Notes: a model not told the origin generated them from the sequence alone. 64,000 nucleotides of DNA from Inia geoffrensis (GCA_036417435.1 CM070905.1:16903592-16967591), one strand, 5' to 3'. Counted from the first letter of the stretch, positions 23,775 through 36,669 are shown. Numbers and translations are program-made.

Positions 23775-24435
23775 AACAAAAAGAGGCACAAGATCTTTAC
23801 AGAGAAAATTACAAAACAATTAAAAGATTTTTAAAAAGACATTCTAGAGATGTACCATGTACATGGATGAGAAGACATACTATCATAAAGACATTGGGTT
23901 TTCTCCAAATTGATCCACAGATTCAATGAAATTCCAATCAGTTTTTTTTTTCATGGAACTTAGCCAGGGAAATCTAATTGTATATATATGAACTGAGGAC
24001 AGAGAATAGCCAAGGAAGTATGAAGAACAGCAAATCTGGTCAATTATTATTATAATTTTACATAATAATAGTATTATATAAAAGTATTATAGTAAACATG
24101 TAATAATTAAAACCATGAAATTGGTGCATTGTAAATGATTAGGAAAAGACAATGATGCTGAGACAATGGTTATTCATATGGACAGAAGAATAATAAAATT
24201 GTATCCTTATATCACATTATATTAAAGATTAAATTCTAGGTGAATTATAGATGGATCATGAAAAGCTTTTTGAACTCACATTATTAAAGGATTGTTTAAA
24301 TAAGGCAAAACCCCCATAAGACATAAAGGAAACAACTGATAAATTTGACTACATTGGACTTAAAATTTCTGTGCATTAAAAGGAACCTTAGAGAAAGTAA
24401 AAATATAAGTCAGAGCTTGGAGAAAACAAATGAAG
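23775..24435 (+). mobile_element. Ancient L1 ORF2 fragment, sense
   Basis: Recognisable L1 ORF2 nucleotide order at low identity: 'agaaaattacaaaacaatta', 'ccacagattcaatgaaattc', 'aaatttgactacattggact'. These blocks are also present in the younger copies nearby. No frame is open. Confidence 0.7.
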
Positions 24436-24499
24436 TAGATGTATGTGTACTACCATGTAATTTCACAAACACGATGTGGAATTAAAAGCTATTTGCAGG

Positions 24500-24990
24500 A
24501 AAAGAAAAAAAAAAGTAATCTAAGTGTTCATCAACAGATGATTAGATTAAGAAGATGTGTTGTATATATGGTATGGAATATTACTCAGCCATTAAAAACA
24601 ATGAAATGTGTGGATGGGCCTAGAGAATATTACGCTCAATGAAATAAGTCAGACAAAGACAAATAGCGTATGATATCACTTAATGTGGAATCTAAAAAAA
24701 TAATACAAATGAGTGTATATACAAAACAGAAACAGACTCACAGACTTGTGGTTACCAAACAGGAGAGGGAAAGAGGAAGGGGCAAATTAGGGGTATGGGA
24801 TTAACAGATACAAACCTGTCTATATGTAAAATAGGTAAGCAACAAGGATATACTGTATAGCACAGGGAATTATACCCATTATCTTGTAATAACCTATAAT
24901 GGAGTATAATCTGCAAAAATACTGAATCACTATGCTGTATATCTGAAACTAACACCATATTATAAACCAATTTATTTCCATAAAAAAATA
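24500..24990 (+). mobile_element. Mid-age L1 3' end, sense
   Basis: ORF2 C-terminus ('atggaatattactcagccat' at about 24571) followed by an L1 3' UTR: 'gactcacagacttgtggtta', 'aggatatactgtatagcaca', 'tgctgtatatctgaaactaa', ending near 24985 in an A run. It is the subfamily also seen in the twin-primed 8.7-kb copy. Confidence 0.85.
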
Positions 24991-25059
24991 TAACTTTGCC
25001 CTCTTTGGAAGCTTGCCCCACCCCCTCCAGGTTAATCATTCAGTCACCTGATAGATCCC

Positions 25060-25265
25060 CTGTTCTAAATCTGCATAGTTAACATGGATATGAATTTGCT
25101 ATTTTCCTATCTGTTTATCATTTTTTCCTCTACTCCCCCCAATTCTCCAGGGAGGATATAAGCTCAATGAAATCAAAGAGCTTATCTGGGATCCTCAGTA
25201 CGTGGAACAGTATCTGGTACTTAGAAGAACTAGTAAATATTGTTCATAGAATAAACCTATACTAC
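25060..25265 (+). mobile_element. L2 LINE 3' end
   Basis: Resembles the L2 3' terminus: 'ggatataagctcaatgaaat', 'gtggaacagtatctggtact', then 'gtaaatattgttcatagaat'. About 200 bp, sense, diverged. Confidence 0.6.
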
Positions 25266-27424
25266 GATGGTGAGGGGGCTTTTCCTATTATCTCAGATTT
25301 TTAGCTAAAGCTTTGGAAAATAGGCAATTGATATGCCCATATTCTACAGAAAAATCAGTAGACGCATCCTTATACGATTTATTACAATGCAGGGGTGAGG
25401 ATTAACCTCATCCTCCTACTACCTTCAGCCTATACAGAAGACTAGATATTCAAAGGAATGTCATAGATTCAAGGAACCATGGGCCTTGGGAGGGAGAGTA
25501 TTTTTACTGCATTTCTGTCCTACCTGACAGTGACTCCAAGAGACCCATCCTTCAAGATAATGGGGGGTTCTGGAAGAAAAGGGAACTGACACCTCATTCT
25601 CCAACTGGCTGCATGCTAAGCTTCAGAAACTCACACACAGAAGTCCACACACTGTGAGACCCATATCTGATACTGAAACCCGGAGACAGTATCGTAGAGA
25701 CTAATGCCTATTTCTGGCCTGGAGTATGCTGAGAGGAGGAGGTTTCTGGAGCAGCCTGCCCAGCAAGGCAAGAAGAGAGGGCATTTGATGTGTATTTCAG
25801 CTATTTAGAACAGTAAAATGCATGAGGTCAGGCTCAGACATCTTAAACACACCTTGTGGAGACGATGGCTGGCAGTGATGAGCAATAAAGGGACACAGGC
25901 TGGACTTTCACTTGCTTTTGGTCCAGATTTACTTTGCTTGGGCAGGTCCTGCATAGGGTAGACACTGTAGTCAGTCAGAGAGTATATTTTCCACGTCCTA
26001 AAACTGTTTAGAGGTGAGATCTTTGAAACGAGCTGGGCACAGAATCTCTCAAAATGTGCTCAGAAGACAGCCATCCTTTGAGTGACTGCTATACAGATAA
26101 CTATAATACAAAACATCAGCCAGATAAAACATTAGTTCCTTTGTCTATTATCCACCTGTTGTCCCGCCTCAGCAACGATTATCTCACTTTGGGGCCAGGC
26201 AGTGAGAGGAAGAGTGAAAGATCAAAAAATGTGAGAGAACAGGTTCTACAACTTTCCCATGCATTCTTGAGAGTCAGAGGAAATGAGAAGTATAAAGTGT
26301 GATCTGAATATGAGATTACATTTTTAAGTCATATAAGACTGGATTTTAATACCTAGCAGAGTTTTAATGACCAAAACGAGACTGTTTTAATAACCAAAGT
26401 GAAACCATGGAATCTATAATAAGATGTCATTAAGGGACATGGAAATGAGATCCAGAGAATGTTTAAATATGGTGATTGGAAAAAATAAAACCATTTTCTT
26501 TTGTAACAAAATTCAAACCATGAAATAAACTCAGTAAAGGCACTTGCCTTTTCTTTTCCAAGCTTACTAGTCATTCAAAAATAAAGGGTTTCTTGTGTGC
26601 CAGTCAACATGCTCAATCCAGGAAATGCAGACTGAAACTTGCCCTCCATCGATAACCTCCTTCCATGTAGCCTCAGTCAGGCACACAGCTTGTTCACCTG
26701 GCTATTGCTAGGATCTCTTTAATAATGTTCAGAAGCCAACTTCTCTCCCTCCCAAATCAAATATCTTTTCCAGTTCACTTAATGGTCCTCTATGGCCCCT
26801 AAAGCACAAGATTTAGAAATGTTGTCCTTTTTTAACGCTTTTTCCCCTTGTTTCCTAACATCAGTCACAGTCTCTCAATTAACATTCATGTGTTCCCTGC
26901 TTTCAACCATCACAGTTGCCATCCTAATCCAAGTGGCCTGGACTATTGTAACGAACTGCACTGGCTTCCCTCACGAATCAATGTCCATCTGAAGAGAGAA
27001 TGTACTGTATACTAAATTACTGAATATGATCCACACCTCCACCAAGACTATTTCTTGCTGCTAAAACCTCAGCCTTACCTTGACCGCTCTCTACATCCAA
27101 TAAACTTGTGTATTTCCTACCTGATCACCTCTCACTACTTTATGTAAACTGACCTCAGTTACCTCTTTGCCTTTCCATAAAGATGCCTTTCCTTCCAACA
27201 TTCTAACTTTGCTCACTGCATCTCCCTCTGCCTCTGAAGGGCCTTCTGAGGAAAAGAAATTTTGGGCATGAAACTGGGAGACAATATTCTAGAGCTGCCC
27301 AGGTGTCATCCAGACTGACATTCCCATAAAAAGGGGTCACATTAAATGATGCATTCCCTAGGATTCATCTAGACTTTAGAATCACAGAAAAAGAAAGCTC
27401 AATTCTAAAAATATTGCAATAACT
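25266..27424. other. 2.2 kb, mostly unassigned
   Basis: No gene found. 26640-27240 is pyrimidine-rich with phrases such as 'tgcatctccctctgcctctg' that suggest very old L2, but this is weak. 26361-26406 is an imperfect 23-bp tandem duplication. The rest looks single-copy. Confidence 0.35.
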
Positions 27425-27426
27425 CC

Positions 27427-27520
27427 TCAGGAACAGTGGCTCCCAAGCCTCCTGTGATTCTGATTTAGTAGCTCTAGGATGGAACCTATACATCTGCAGT
27501 TTAACAAGATGACTAATTGA
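27427..27520. mobile_element. MER5-like hAT fragment
   Basis: 'ctgtgattctgatttagtag', 'ctctaggatggaacctatac' and 'atctgcagtttaacaagatg' follow the MER5A/MER5B order. Short and diverged. Confidence 0.5.
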
Positions 27521-29885
27521 GTCTGTTGATCAGATAGGTATGGGAAGCTTGGTCCTCTGCCCAAAGGTGGTTGGCCTGGGAGCCTAAGAGTCGGTGATGA
27601 GAGAACGCAATACATAGCACACACCACCACTGGTATTGTCCCTGATTATTGACACAACGTGGGGAGAATCACACTGTTTTGAACCCCCTGTTCATATACT
27701 AAATCTCCTAAGATCCACATAGCATCTCAACTAGCTTATGTTCCGGGCTTTCTTTAAAAAGTAGATCAGTTATCCTTGGCTCCATTCCCTATAATGCACA
27801 AGTATATAATAATCTAAAGAAATTTAATCCATTAGCATGGCCACGAAGTCCTAATATGAGTAATTTATGATTCCCCTTCTGAAGAGAATAAGTGCACATC
27901 CCCTAGACCACACCCCTCCACCCTTCTGCACACAACTTCTAACTCTAAAAGAGGGACCAGTGAGAAGAATTTCAGGCTCCATAGCAAAGTAGAAGGAGAA
28001 AGGGATGGAGGGGCCTTATCAGAGCCAATGTGTCACCAAGCTGGGGGAATGGTCTTTGGATAGTGAATGTTCACACTTCACCCAGTTAAGCAGGCTGAGA
28101 CACTAAGTCACAGAGTCATGGGCTGTTTGACAGGGTCTGTGAAGGGGTATCTCCAGAGCTAACAGGTATCTTAGCACTATAGCTACAGTGATGATTTGAA
28201 TAGAATAGCAAGCATACTGAGCCTCCCTTTCACCTCTCCATTCCCACCCCCACTAATGTTAGGAAGGTCAGAAAGTTTGGAAGCAGCTCAAACAAAAGCC
28301 TCTCTACTTTTCTCTCTGGAGAGTGCTTTGTATTTCAACTGGGTTACATTGTATTAGCACTGTCATAGTATTATGCCAATTGCCATAGCACCTGGTGACT
28401 TAAAAAAAAATCAATTCGGGGACTTTGTTGGAGGCTGTGAACTAGGTAAGACTAATTAGGGCTTAAGAAAGCCAGACTGTTCTCACCGCCCTTGCTGAGT
28501 CCCAGCCAAGAGTCATTCATCTGCTTCCCTATCAAAGCAGAAAAGACCAAGCTTTACTCCTCTGGGGAAGCAGAGGCCACACTCCAAAACAAACCCAGAA
28601 AATAAGTGGCCAGGGCTTTTGCTATTTAACAAAGACCTAATATATCTTTCATTAGTGACCAGTTAAAATTGTTTCAAATTCAACTAGTTTTTAATAAGGT
28701 GCCTTAAGTAAAAGATATTTTCTCAAATAAAAACAAATCCAAGGTTAGGCAGTTCCAGAGATGTTTCAGAGGCTCAGCAATGTCAGGGCTTTGAGTGAGC
28801 ATCTCTGTTATTGCCTCTCCTTTCCCCCATGGTCACAGGATGGCTGCAGTGATTCCAAGCAATATACCTTCATAGAGCAGTATCCAAGTAGAAATAAAGG
28901 GGGTAGAGAGAGGTGAGCTGTTTTCATACCCTCTCTGAGGAAGGAAAATTTGTCCCCCAAAAACCCAAGATTTCCTTACATCACTAGTGTGAGTTAGTCA
29001 CATGTCCTCCCCTAGACAAATTACTGGCAAATAAGAATTTGATTAACACGATTGGCTTAAATCAATCATATTCCATACCCTGTGTTTTATAATCTTGCTG
29101 CTAGAACAAGGAATAAAGGCAATGGCCCCTCTATAGGGAAAATGATATCTATACAGTGAGGAAGGCAGTGTCTTTCACCTTAGTATATGGGTTAGAAGGT
29201 ATGGGGAAGCTGTGCACACCATTTAGTTTTCATCAACATTTGCTAAGTGTTGTTAGCCTCATTTTTACAGTATCTGAAGTAAATGAGGGGTACACCACTG
29301 GGATGCTGAGGTAGAATTGCCAGCAACAGTTCTTGGGGTCCTGTTGTGTTAGAAATGCAAATAGTAGGATGCCAAAAATTGCATTTAGAAGAAGTCACTA
29401 ATGAAACTTCTTTTCCATTAAATCACAAGACACACACCTTAGAGAATGTAGGGTGTCCGAGTTTCAGAGGGATGAGAAGTTATTTTATTGATAATATCAT
29501 CAAGAGGCTAAAAGATAAGAGAAACCTATGAGGGCCTGCTAGCTTACTTCAAAAGAGAAGGTGTCAAAGATCCTATGTATTGTTAGATCCAGGAGATATC
29601 AGGATGGAGGAGGAAGTGCCAAGTCCCAAGCTTTTGTATGAAAATAAGAACTAGAGAGGGCAGGTTACTTCCATATCCCACTCTCATATCAGTAGCTAAG
29701 AAAATACTGAGTTGCAATGAAAGGGAAAAGGGTAAATGCCTCATTAAAAGATGAGATTAGAGGTATGTGAGGTTGCAGAAATTCCCACACAGCAATAATT
29801 GTGATTAGAGTTTTACCAAACACTTACTTCATCAGGTGTGACCGATGTTCTTCCTAAGACCAGGCCTCACAAGAGCTGTAGCTCT
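27521..29885. other. 2.4 kb unassigned, apparently single-copy
   Basis: Moderate GC and few repeats recognised. No ORF with a domain, no RNA gene, and no splice-site pair I would defend. Confidence 0.4.
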
Positions 29886-29888
29886 CTA

Positions 29889-30055
29889 AAACATGGTCTC
29901 CAAGTGCGGTTCCCAGACCAGCACCACAACCATCACCTGGGAACACCTTGTAAATGCAAATTACCAGGCCTCGGCTCAGCCCTCCTAAATCAGAAGCTCT
30001 GGGGAAGAGGCTTAGCAATCTGAGATTTAACAGCACTCCAAATGATTTTTCTAAT
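29889..30055. mobile_element. MER5-like hAT element
   Basis: Clear MER5 order: 'ccatcacctgggaacacctt', 'gtaaatgcaaattaccaggc', 'aaatcagaagctctggggaa', 'gcaatctgagatttaacagc'. About 165 bp, close to the family length. Non-autonomous DNA transposon of the Charlie group. Confidence 0.8.
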
Positions 30056-33000
30056 GCTTGCTAATATTTTGGAGCTGCCCCTAAAGTTTCTGGTATTTTC
30101 AAATATTCTTAACATTGAAGCCAGAATCAGAATGTTGAACTGGTTCGTTTGGTCCCAGCTCTTGATTTCTTTTTTGGTTCTCATTTCTGCCCACGTAACC
30201 CAGAGTCCCTAATGGCTATTCCTCTGCACTAAGCTGTTTTTGCATGTGCCCTACTACAATATTTGTAGACTGAATCTAGAGATGAACTATAGCCTTGTCT
30301 TACCGAGCAATGCTTTTACATTAAAATAAGCTTATTGTTCTACTCTGTGAAATCACTGAGGTGTCAAACCAAGAAATGGTCAATGAAAATTAGATAACGC
30401 AAAGAGCCCTGTCATCTAAAAGTTGTTTCCTTGTTCAACAGAAGCAAATGAACTTGTCTTTCTTGCATTTTCTCTATAAGATTAAGAAACTTATGTCCAG
30501 GTGTCCTAACAAAGAATTCCTATGGGAGCTCTTGGTCATGTTATTGAAGGGGGATACTGTGCTATCTCCTTTCTCCAGAAGAGCATAAACCAAGGCTATC
30601 ATCAGAACCAGATTCACGCTATTCTCCAAAAGAGCCACAGTTAGGGGAAACCTCTTTTCTTCTCTCCCAATAAAAATGCCTGCAGATAACGACAGCTGCT
30701 AAAGTCAGTTCTTACATATTTCCCTTCTCAGAAGTACAATTTGAAAAGGCATTGAAGGCTCTTCTACAACTCAAATACACAATGCACCCCTAAATGTTTG
30801 TTTCTCTTTGCCTTTGGTCCCATTATTCTATTTAACTATTTGTATTGAGAGACAGCTCTGGTCACTGGCGTGGCAGATAAAAATGGTATTTAGAAAAAGC
30901 TTTTCAGATAATTCCAATGTCCTGACTTCTATCACTTCCTATTTCCCTAGTCCTCCTCCCCCCACCACTTGTTATTCTATGTCAAGTAAACCACAATCTC
31001 TGGGTGAACACTTGGTATTCTGATAAACATAGGCCCTAGTACTGTGCTAGAAATCAAGGAAGAGCAAAGATGATGGATACCAACCAAAAATGAGATTCGA
31101 GAATCAAAGATCATATCTCTTCCAGTCTAAGGAATTTAAAGACAATGCCTATGCACAAAACTCATCTTTAGTTATATCCACACAAATACACTTCAGCCTT
31201 GCATAGTCCTAAACCTCCAGGGTGCCGTAGGTGAAAGCTAAAGAAATTAATGCTTGGAGGGTGGGAAGAGGGAAAGGGGATGGAATTCCAGGAGACAAGA
31301 AGTTATTCTAGCTAGAAAGTGAATTGTTGAAGCTATAATTGCAATGGATTGCCCTACAGTCCAGAACTGTTAGGATCTGTTATGGTTTCTCTTCTAGTTT
31401 TAAGAAGTAGTTTGTATAAGAAGTCTTACACAAATATTGAAACAGAACTGCCACTGCTTATGTATATTAATTTATTAGGATAGTGATAAAACTCTCATGT
31501 AGATTTCTTCAGTCTTTTGTACAGCAATGCTATAAAGAAAGCAGCAGTGGTTATGGTTCTAACTCCAAAAGCCAATAGCAATATAGTTCCTAGTTCCTTC
31601 TCCTCACCTAGGATTTTTGTAAAATGTTAATGCCAGAATGCTTAGAATCTTTGTTATCTATATTCTATGGTTAATCACTCCTTGGGATGAAGCTAATTCC
31701 ACTTGGCCAGCACTATTGTTGGTGTCATGAGTAGCACTGGTCAAGAGAGGACCAACTAGCACAGCTGCCTCCATCTCTCTCCTAGAACTTCCTGAATTTG
31801 GTAATTAGACAGGTCAGATGGCCCCTTTTAATAGAACATAGCTCAAGCCATCCTGAGCTTAGAGCATGAATTCTCAATAAAAAGCAATATCATACTCAAA
31901 GGGCCAAAATCAGTTTTTAGAGCAAAAGTCTTAGATATTAACAATGGTCATGGCCCTTAAAAGTTCAATCATACCTGAAATTTTCTTATTCCTAGTATTT
32001 AACTTTTCTTAGAATTAACATTTTTATCCCTAAGGAAGTGATTTTGAAAAAGAAAAAAGGTTGTGAGACACCGGCTTTGAGACTCCTACATCTTTGTTGA
32101 TTGACTGATAAGATCCCTACTCTGCCTTGACCACTCAACTTTCTCCCAGTAGCTTTGGGCCAGCTTCAGGGAGGGATGTATTTTTTTTTTTTTTTTTTTT
32201 TACAGGTTCGAGTCTCACAGCAGGTACACATGTCAATGTTACCTTCTAGAGGAGACCACCTGGAAGATAACAGCAACGAACTATGATCCTTATTATACCT
32301 CTAGCCGATAAATCATCAACTTTGACAATACTCATCCAGAAGTTTCACAGAAGCATAGTAACAAAAATCAAGCAGGGGAATGACATTCATTATTTAACTG
32401 GTTACTTTTTATTTTGTGAAATCAAATTCCTAAAACTTGCATATAGAAGCTGCTGGCTCTAAAAAAAGTCTCTAATAGCCTTAGATAAGATTCAAAGTAC
32501 AGCTTCTTAAGGGAGCAATTAGACTAGGTTTACACCAAATGACTCAGCCAGTGTTTAAAAAAAGAAAAACATGGTATAAGAGGAGAGAAAAGATTTAGTA
32601 TGAAAAACAGCTTATTCTTTTCCTAAGAGAAAAATGAACATGGTATTTGAGTGAATACAGTTATATTTATCCCAAAAGGTAAAGATGGCCAAAGTTGAGC
32701 CCTCCAAAGTGTTCTATGCGTTCTTTTAGAGCCTAAAGTTCCTCTGATGATCTAAAACTCTAGATGTATTGTCTGCATGGCCAACATAAGACAAGCAGTT
32801 GATTGCAGGGTTCAGTTCCTAATAACAAAGAGGACAGCAAATAAGTTCAAGCTAGAAATGTAGGTTTTTAGTCCTGAATAAACCATAGTAGAAATAGGAC
32901 AACTAACCAAGATAAGATTGAGGAAGTATATCTGAGATTCTACTCCTGTTTGTTATTCTGCCCCCATTACAGCTAACTCTACTCTTTTACTGGAGTTGGT

Positions 33001-33320
33001 AGTCTTTTTTTTTTTTTTTACACAAAAAAGGAAAATTTGGGGGGGATTACTGAAGCCTAACTTTGAGCACTAAAGAAACAAAGCTTCTGATAACTTTTAA
33101 GTAGACTGTAATAAGGTTAAATTGGAGCTGTCCAGCTTATCAAAGCCACCTGTGGTACAGGTGCCAGGTGTCACCTGCATCATGAAAGATTTATGTATTA
33201 AGATATACTAACTTTGATTATTTCAAAGCTTAGTGTTAGTGAGTAAGGTATGATTTAGTGGACAAAAGTATATTATAGGTTGAGTCTTTCCTTAAATGGC
33301 TGATTAATAGTATTTATTCT
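30056..33320. other. 3.3 kb unassigned, repeat-poor
   Basis: No gene called. It contains T runs at 32181-32201 and 33005-33019. Neither has a TSD or a body I recognise, though on the minus strand each would be a poly(A). A B-box-like GGTTCGAGTC at 32205-32214 lacks the rest of a tRNA. Confidence 0.4.
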
Positions 33321-33322
33321 AG

Positions 33323-33500
33323 ACCAGAGTTTTTCAACCTTAGATGCACATTGGAATCACCTGGGAAGTTTCAGAATTACTATCTGGGCTCTACACCCTA
33401 AAGCTTCTGATTTAATTGTTCTGGGTGAGTGACTGCTTATTAGATGACCTGGGAAGTTCTTAAAAATTCTATCATGCAGCCAATGTTGAGAACTCTCCTA
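33323..33500 (+). mobile_element. MER5-like hAT element
   Basis: Begins with the MER5A-like 'agagtttttcaaccttagat', then 'gcacattggaatcacctggg' and 'aagcttctgatttaattgtt'. It ends near 'ccaatgttgagaactctcc', the inverted end. Near full length. Confidence 0.75.
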
Positions 33501-35060
33501 GATTCTTTAATTAGGAAAGAATATGATTTGAGAAACATGGACATTGATTGAAAACCTAATTTGCCAATTGTCTTAGTCATTATTAATAGGTGCTAACTAC
33601 TCCCTTTTAATAATAAAGAAGACCTAACTCTCATATTAAAATTGTAAAGTGCTTAGTTCCTTGATACAGATGTTAAACAGTTAACTTACATGTATGGTCA
33701 CAAGTTATAGCCATTCTTTCCCTGCCTGTCCTAACACCTGGGAAAAAATATAACTTGTTCTATTCAGCCTTAAAGGGCTACTGATCTCTTCCTAACAACT
33801 CTGTATTTTTACTGAATTTGCCTCTACTTGGTCATAGTGGTTTACACCTAAAGTTATCTAGAGCTATTGACATCCAGGTCAAAACCTACAGATACTCCAA
33901 CAGCTATACCCACAATTTTCTTGATCTACTAAAAGAGCAAGCCTTGTTTGAAGAATCTGGGTCAGCCAATGCTTCAGTAGTCTTCAGATGGCATGTAATA
34001 TGGAGCTAGGGAATAATTTGTAGTTGAAACTTAGGTGGACTTGGACTCACATTTAGAATGTTAATGCTAGATCACCCATAACAGAGCAAGAAATGTAACT
34101 CACCAGAATTTGGTTTGAGCCTTGGTAGTATGAAGGTAAAAACAACATCTTTTGATTGACCATCCACCAGTCAGCTAGATAATTCAAAAGCACTGGCTAC
34201 TCAATTACTTTATACCTGGGAATTGACAAGGGAGCTTCATGTAACTTACCCACTGAAAAATCAGTAAGGATATGTCAAGGAGTAGATTCTGTGTTTGGAG
34301 TTCGCATGGCTACATATGACTCAATGGAGAGCCTTAGAGCAATATGACTCCCAGTGTGGACATCCGCTTGAATGTGAATAACACCTTAAGTTGGAAGCTA
34401 GTAGCGAATTCCTCTCAGAACTCCAAGATTCTGTATTTAGATATCACCTGTAGAGCAACTGGAGGTGAGGAGTAGCCTCTAATTTACTCATTCCTCTACC
34501 TACCAGTCATCAAGCTTATGGTGCCTTTCATCCTCTGCTGAGAGGACAGAGTAGAACTAAATGGAATCCACGTGGGTTGAATGGCTTTGCTGCCCACACT
34601 CCTCCCCCTGAATGAGACATTAATAGTAACCCAGCCGAGGGAGTTGAAGGGGGGAGTCATAATAGGGCAGTAACAACTATGAGACATCTCACCTGGTATA
34701 AGAACATTTTATTGGAATGACAGTTGGATTAGTTCTCCAGATGCCAGAACTGTTGGCAGGCAATGAACTGTAGTGTAGAATTATGGCGTATACCAGTGTG
34801 TCAGGGGTCATCTAGATAGAACCAGACAAATATCTGTCACCTTAGCAGGGTGATTTCTTGGAAGGAGAGCTCACACATTGTAGCAATACTTTCTGTGGCA
34901 TTTTCCACCATCTCTTGACGAAGCTTTATATATAGGCGGCTGGTATCTACATGTTAACACCACATGAAACTTACATTCCAAACTGGTTTCTCCAGAGATT
35001 CATGAAAAATAACTGTGGCATAGATCAAGGTTAATGATATGAATTAAGAAAAATCTAGGT
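33501..35060. other. 1.6 kb unassigned, repeat-poor
   Basis: No recognised repeat. ORFs of about 63 codons on both strands have no domain. Function unknown. Confidence 0.4.
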
Positions 35061-35064
35061 TTTA

Positions 35065-35205
35065 ATCCTAACACTGCTAGTTATCAACTGTATTGCATCA
35101 GATTACTCAAACTCTCTAAGCCTCAGTTTCTTCACCTATAACTTGGTGAAAAATAGGATTTACGTCAAAAGGCAGAGAGAAAGTAGTTGTTAGCACATTG
35201 CATCT
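35065..35205 (+). mobile_element. MIR SINE
   Basis: 'ctctaagcctcagtttcttc', then 'acctataacttggtgaaaaa' and 'tagttgttagcacattgcat' follow the MIR core and 3' part. Sense orientation. Confidence 0.75.
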
Positions 35206-35667
35206 CACTCTATTCTATGGGCAATTTATTCTCACAATTGGATTGTTTAGCTTATAGAAACTACTTCTCATAGCTTGATCATAATAATTGACTATTTTTC
35301 AAGGGTAGAAAACAAAAATGAAGCAACGTGAATATTATTCACAACATTCTCCACCATTTGGTTAAAGTTATAGGAGGTGGACATTACTCAGACCACCTAA
35401 AATGATGCTGACAGCAGCAAGACGAGTTCAAGTCACTCATGTACTTTACATTATTGTGTAAACATAAAGAAGTTGATTTGATAGGTGATAAGGTGAAAGT
35501 AGTGAGGTCATTTGACAACCTCTCAAAATAAGTCTTAGAAGTAACTAGAAAAAGCTACATCCTTTAAACAAAAGGACTCTATGCTTCTTGCTGTACTGCA
35601 TTACCCCTCCTATTAGTTTCTTAATCAAACTATGGCATCTTGACAAACTCCCAGTGAGGAGTCTTAC
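35206..35667. other. Unassigned DNA
   Basis: No recognised gene or repeat. On the minus strand it would be the 5' part of an intron if the candidate exon next to it is real. Confidence 0.35.
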
Positions 35668-36095
35668 CTGTACTGCACTGTGCTATTCATGGAGCCCAAC
35701 TTCAAAGATGGCTGCATTGTTTACTGAGTCTAAATAGTTGTAACAGCAGCCAACTGGGCTGAGATTCAGATGGTATGGATTCACCAGCTTTCCTTTCCTG
35801 AACACTCTCTCTGAACATTACCACCATCTTCTCTTCTTGACACTGCATTTTAACAGGCAACCATGAGGAGGAAGACTTAGGAAGAGAAGTCTGTGGAGAA
35901 GCCCAAGAAAGAGAAGGGACACGAGAAGACTCTGGAGTGGCCTTCTTATCTCTAATCATGCACTTGGTGGGAACAGAACCTGAAGTAGGAAGACCCCAAA
36001 GAGCAACAGACCCTAAAGGATTCACTGCCAACCAGACTAATAGAAGCCCCACCAGGTACCCCTGGCCCATCCCACCTACTCGCTACTATTAGCTT
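35668..36095 (-). other. Speculative minus-strand first exon with a 122-codon ORF
   Basis: Not a recognised gene. On the minus strand, a TATAAA (36125-36120) is followed about 50 nt later by an ATG (36070) in a strong context (G at -3, G at +4). It opens a 122-codon ORF ending at 35702. A consensus splice donor CAG|GTAAGA follows at 35668/35667, 34 nt after the stop. The predicted N-terminus is hydrophobic for about 20 residues (VGLLLVWLAV), like a signal or membrane segment; the rest is Ser/Pro-rich with no known domain. No repeat is recognised. Each element can arise by chance. A lncRNA first exon or nothing at all are equally plausible. Confidence 0.15.
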
Positions 36096-36117
36096 CCTAG
36101 CAATCTAGAGGCGGTGG

Positions 36118-36128
36118 CCTTTATATCC
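36118..36128 (-). promoter_or_regulatory. TATA-box-like motif
   Basis: Minus strand reads GGATATAAAGG. TATAAA occurs often by chance in AT-rich DNA. It is listed only for its spacing to the ATG at 36070. Confidence 0.15.
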
Positions 36129-36664
36129 ATCCTCAAGTCATTCAGCAGTGATTGCAGGCCCTGAAGTCAGGCTGGAAATAAAGGAGGCAAGAATGATAGT
36201 CTACACCTGGAATTCAGCTAGCCCTTTCATCATTTAAGAAAGAGCCCCAAGGAGGAAGGAATCAGCTGTTGAAAGGCTTTCAGCTCTCCTTAAGAAGGCA
36301 CATATTGTATCCCTTTTGGGAAGCTTGATGAGGCCTGGAAGGGAGTTATAACTTACAAAGATTCAAGGTATACTTTCCCTGTAATCAACAACTGCCTTAA
36401 GTTGCTGAATAATTTGATTAAATGGAGTTTTAAATCAAAGACATAAGAGTTTAATTAGGAACTATTCTTGTCCTACTGAAGTTAACAGGCAGCTGTGCTA
36501 ATTTTATTCCCCTGCCAGGATTTTTACCAACTCACAGAAAAGAGGGACTTGGAAACAAGCATAAATGTGTAAAAGGAAATACAGTTACCAATGAAATAGG
36601 CCACGAGGTGTTTTCCACACTAGCCACAAGGACTGACTAGATAGAGGAGTCCTGTAGAAAAAAA
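36129..36664. other. Unassigned DNA
   Basis: No recognised gene or repeat. Confidence 0.4.
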
Positions 36665-36669
36665 TATGG

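Noticed and set aside
20430..23775. TSD for the 20.5-kb L1 (CCTAAC near 20426 and 23777)
   Set aside because: Only six or seven bases agree and the left copy is far from the L1 start. Too weak.
32181..32201. 21-nt T run as another tail-only or SINE insertion
   Set aside because: No target-site duplication and no recognised body on either side.
32205..32214. GGTTCGAGTC, a tRNA B-box-like match after a T run
   Set aside because: No A box at the right distance, no cloverleaf and no SINE body. A chance match.
33005..33019. 15-nt T run as a retroposed minus-strand transcript
   Set aside because: No target-site duplication and no AATAAA on the minus strand at the right distance.
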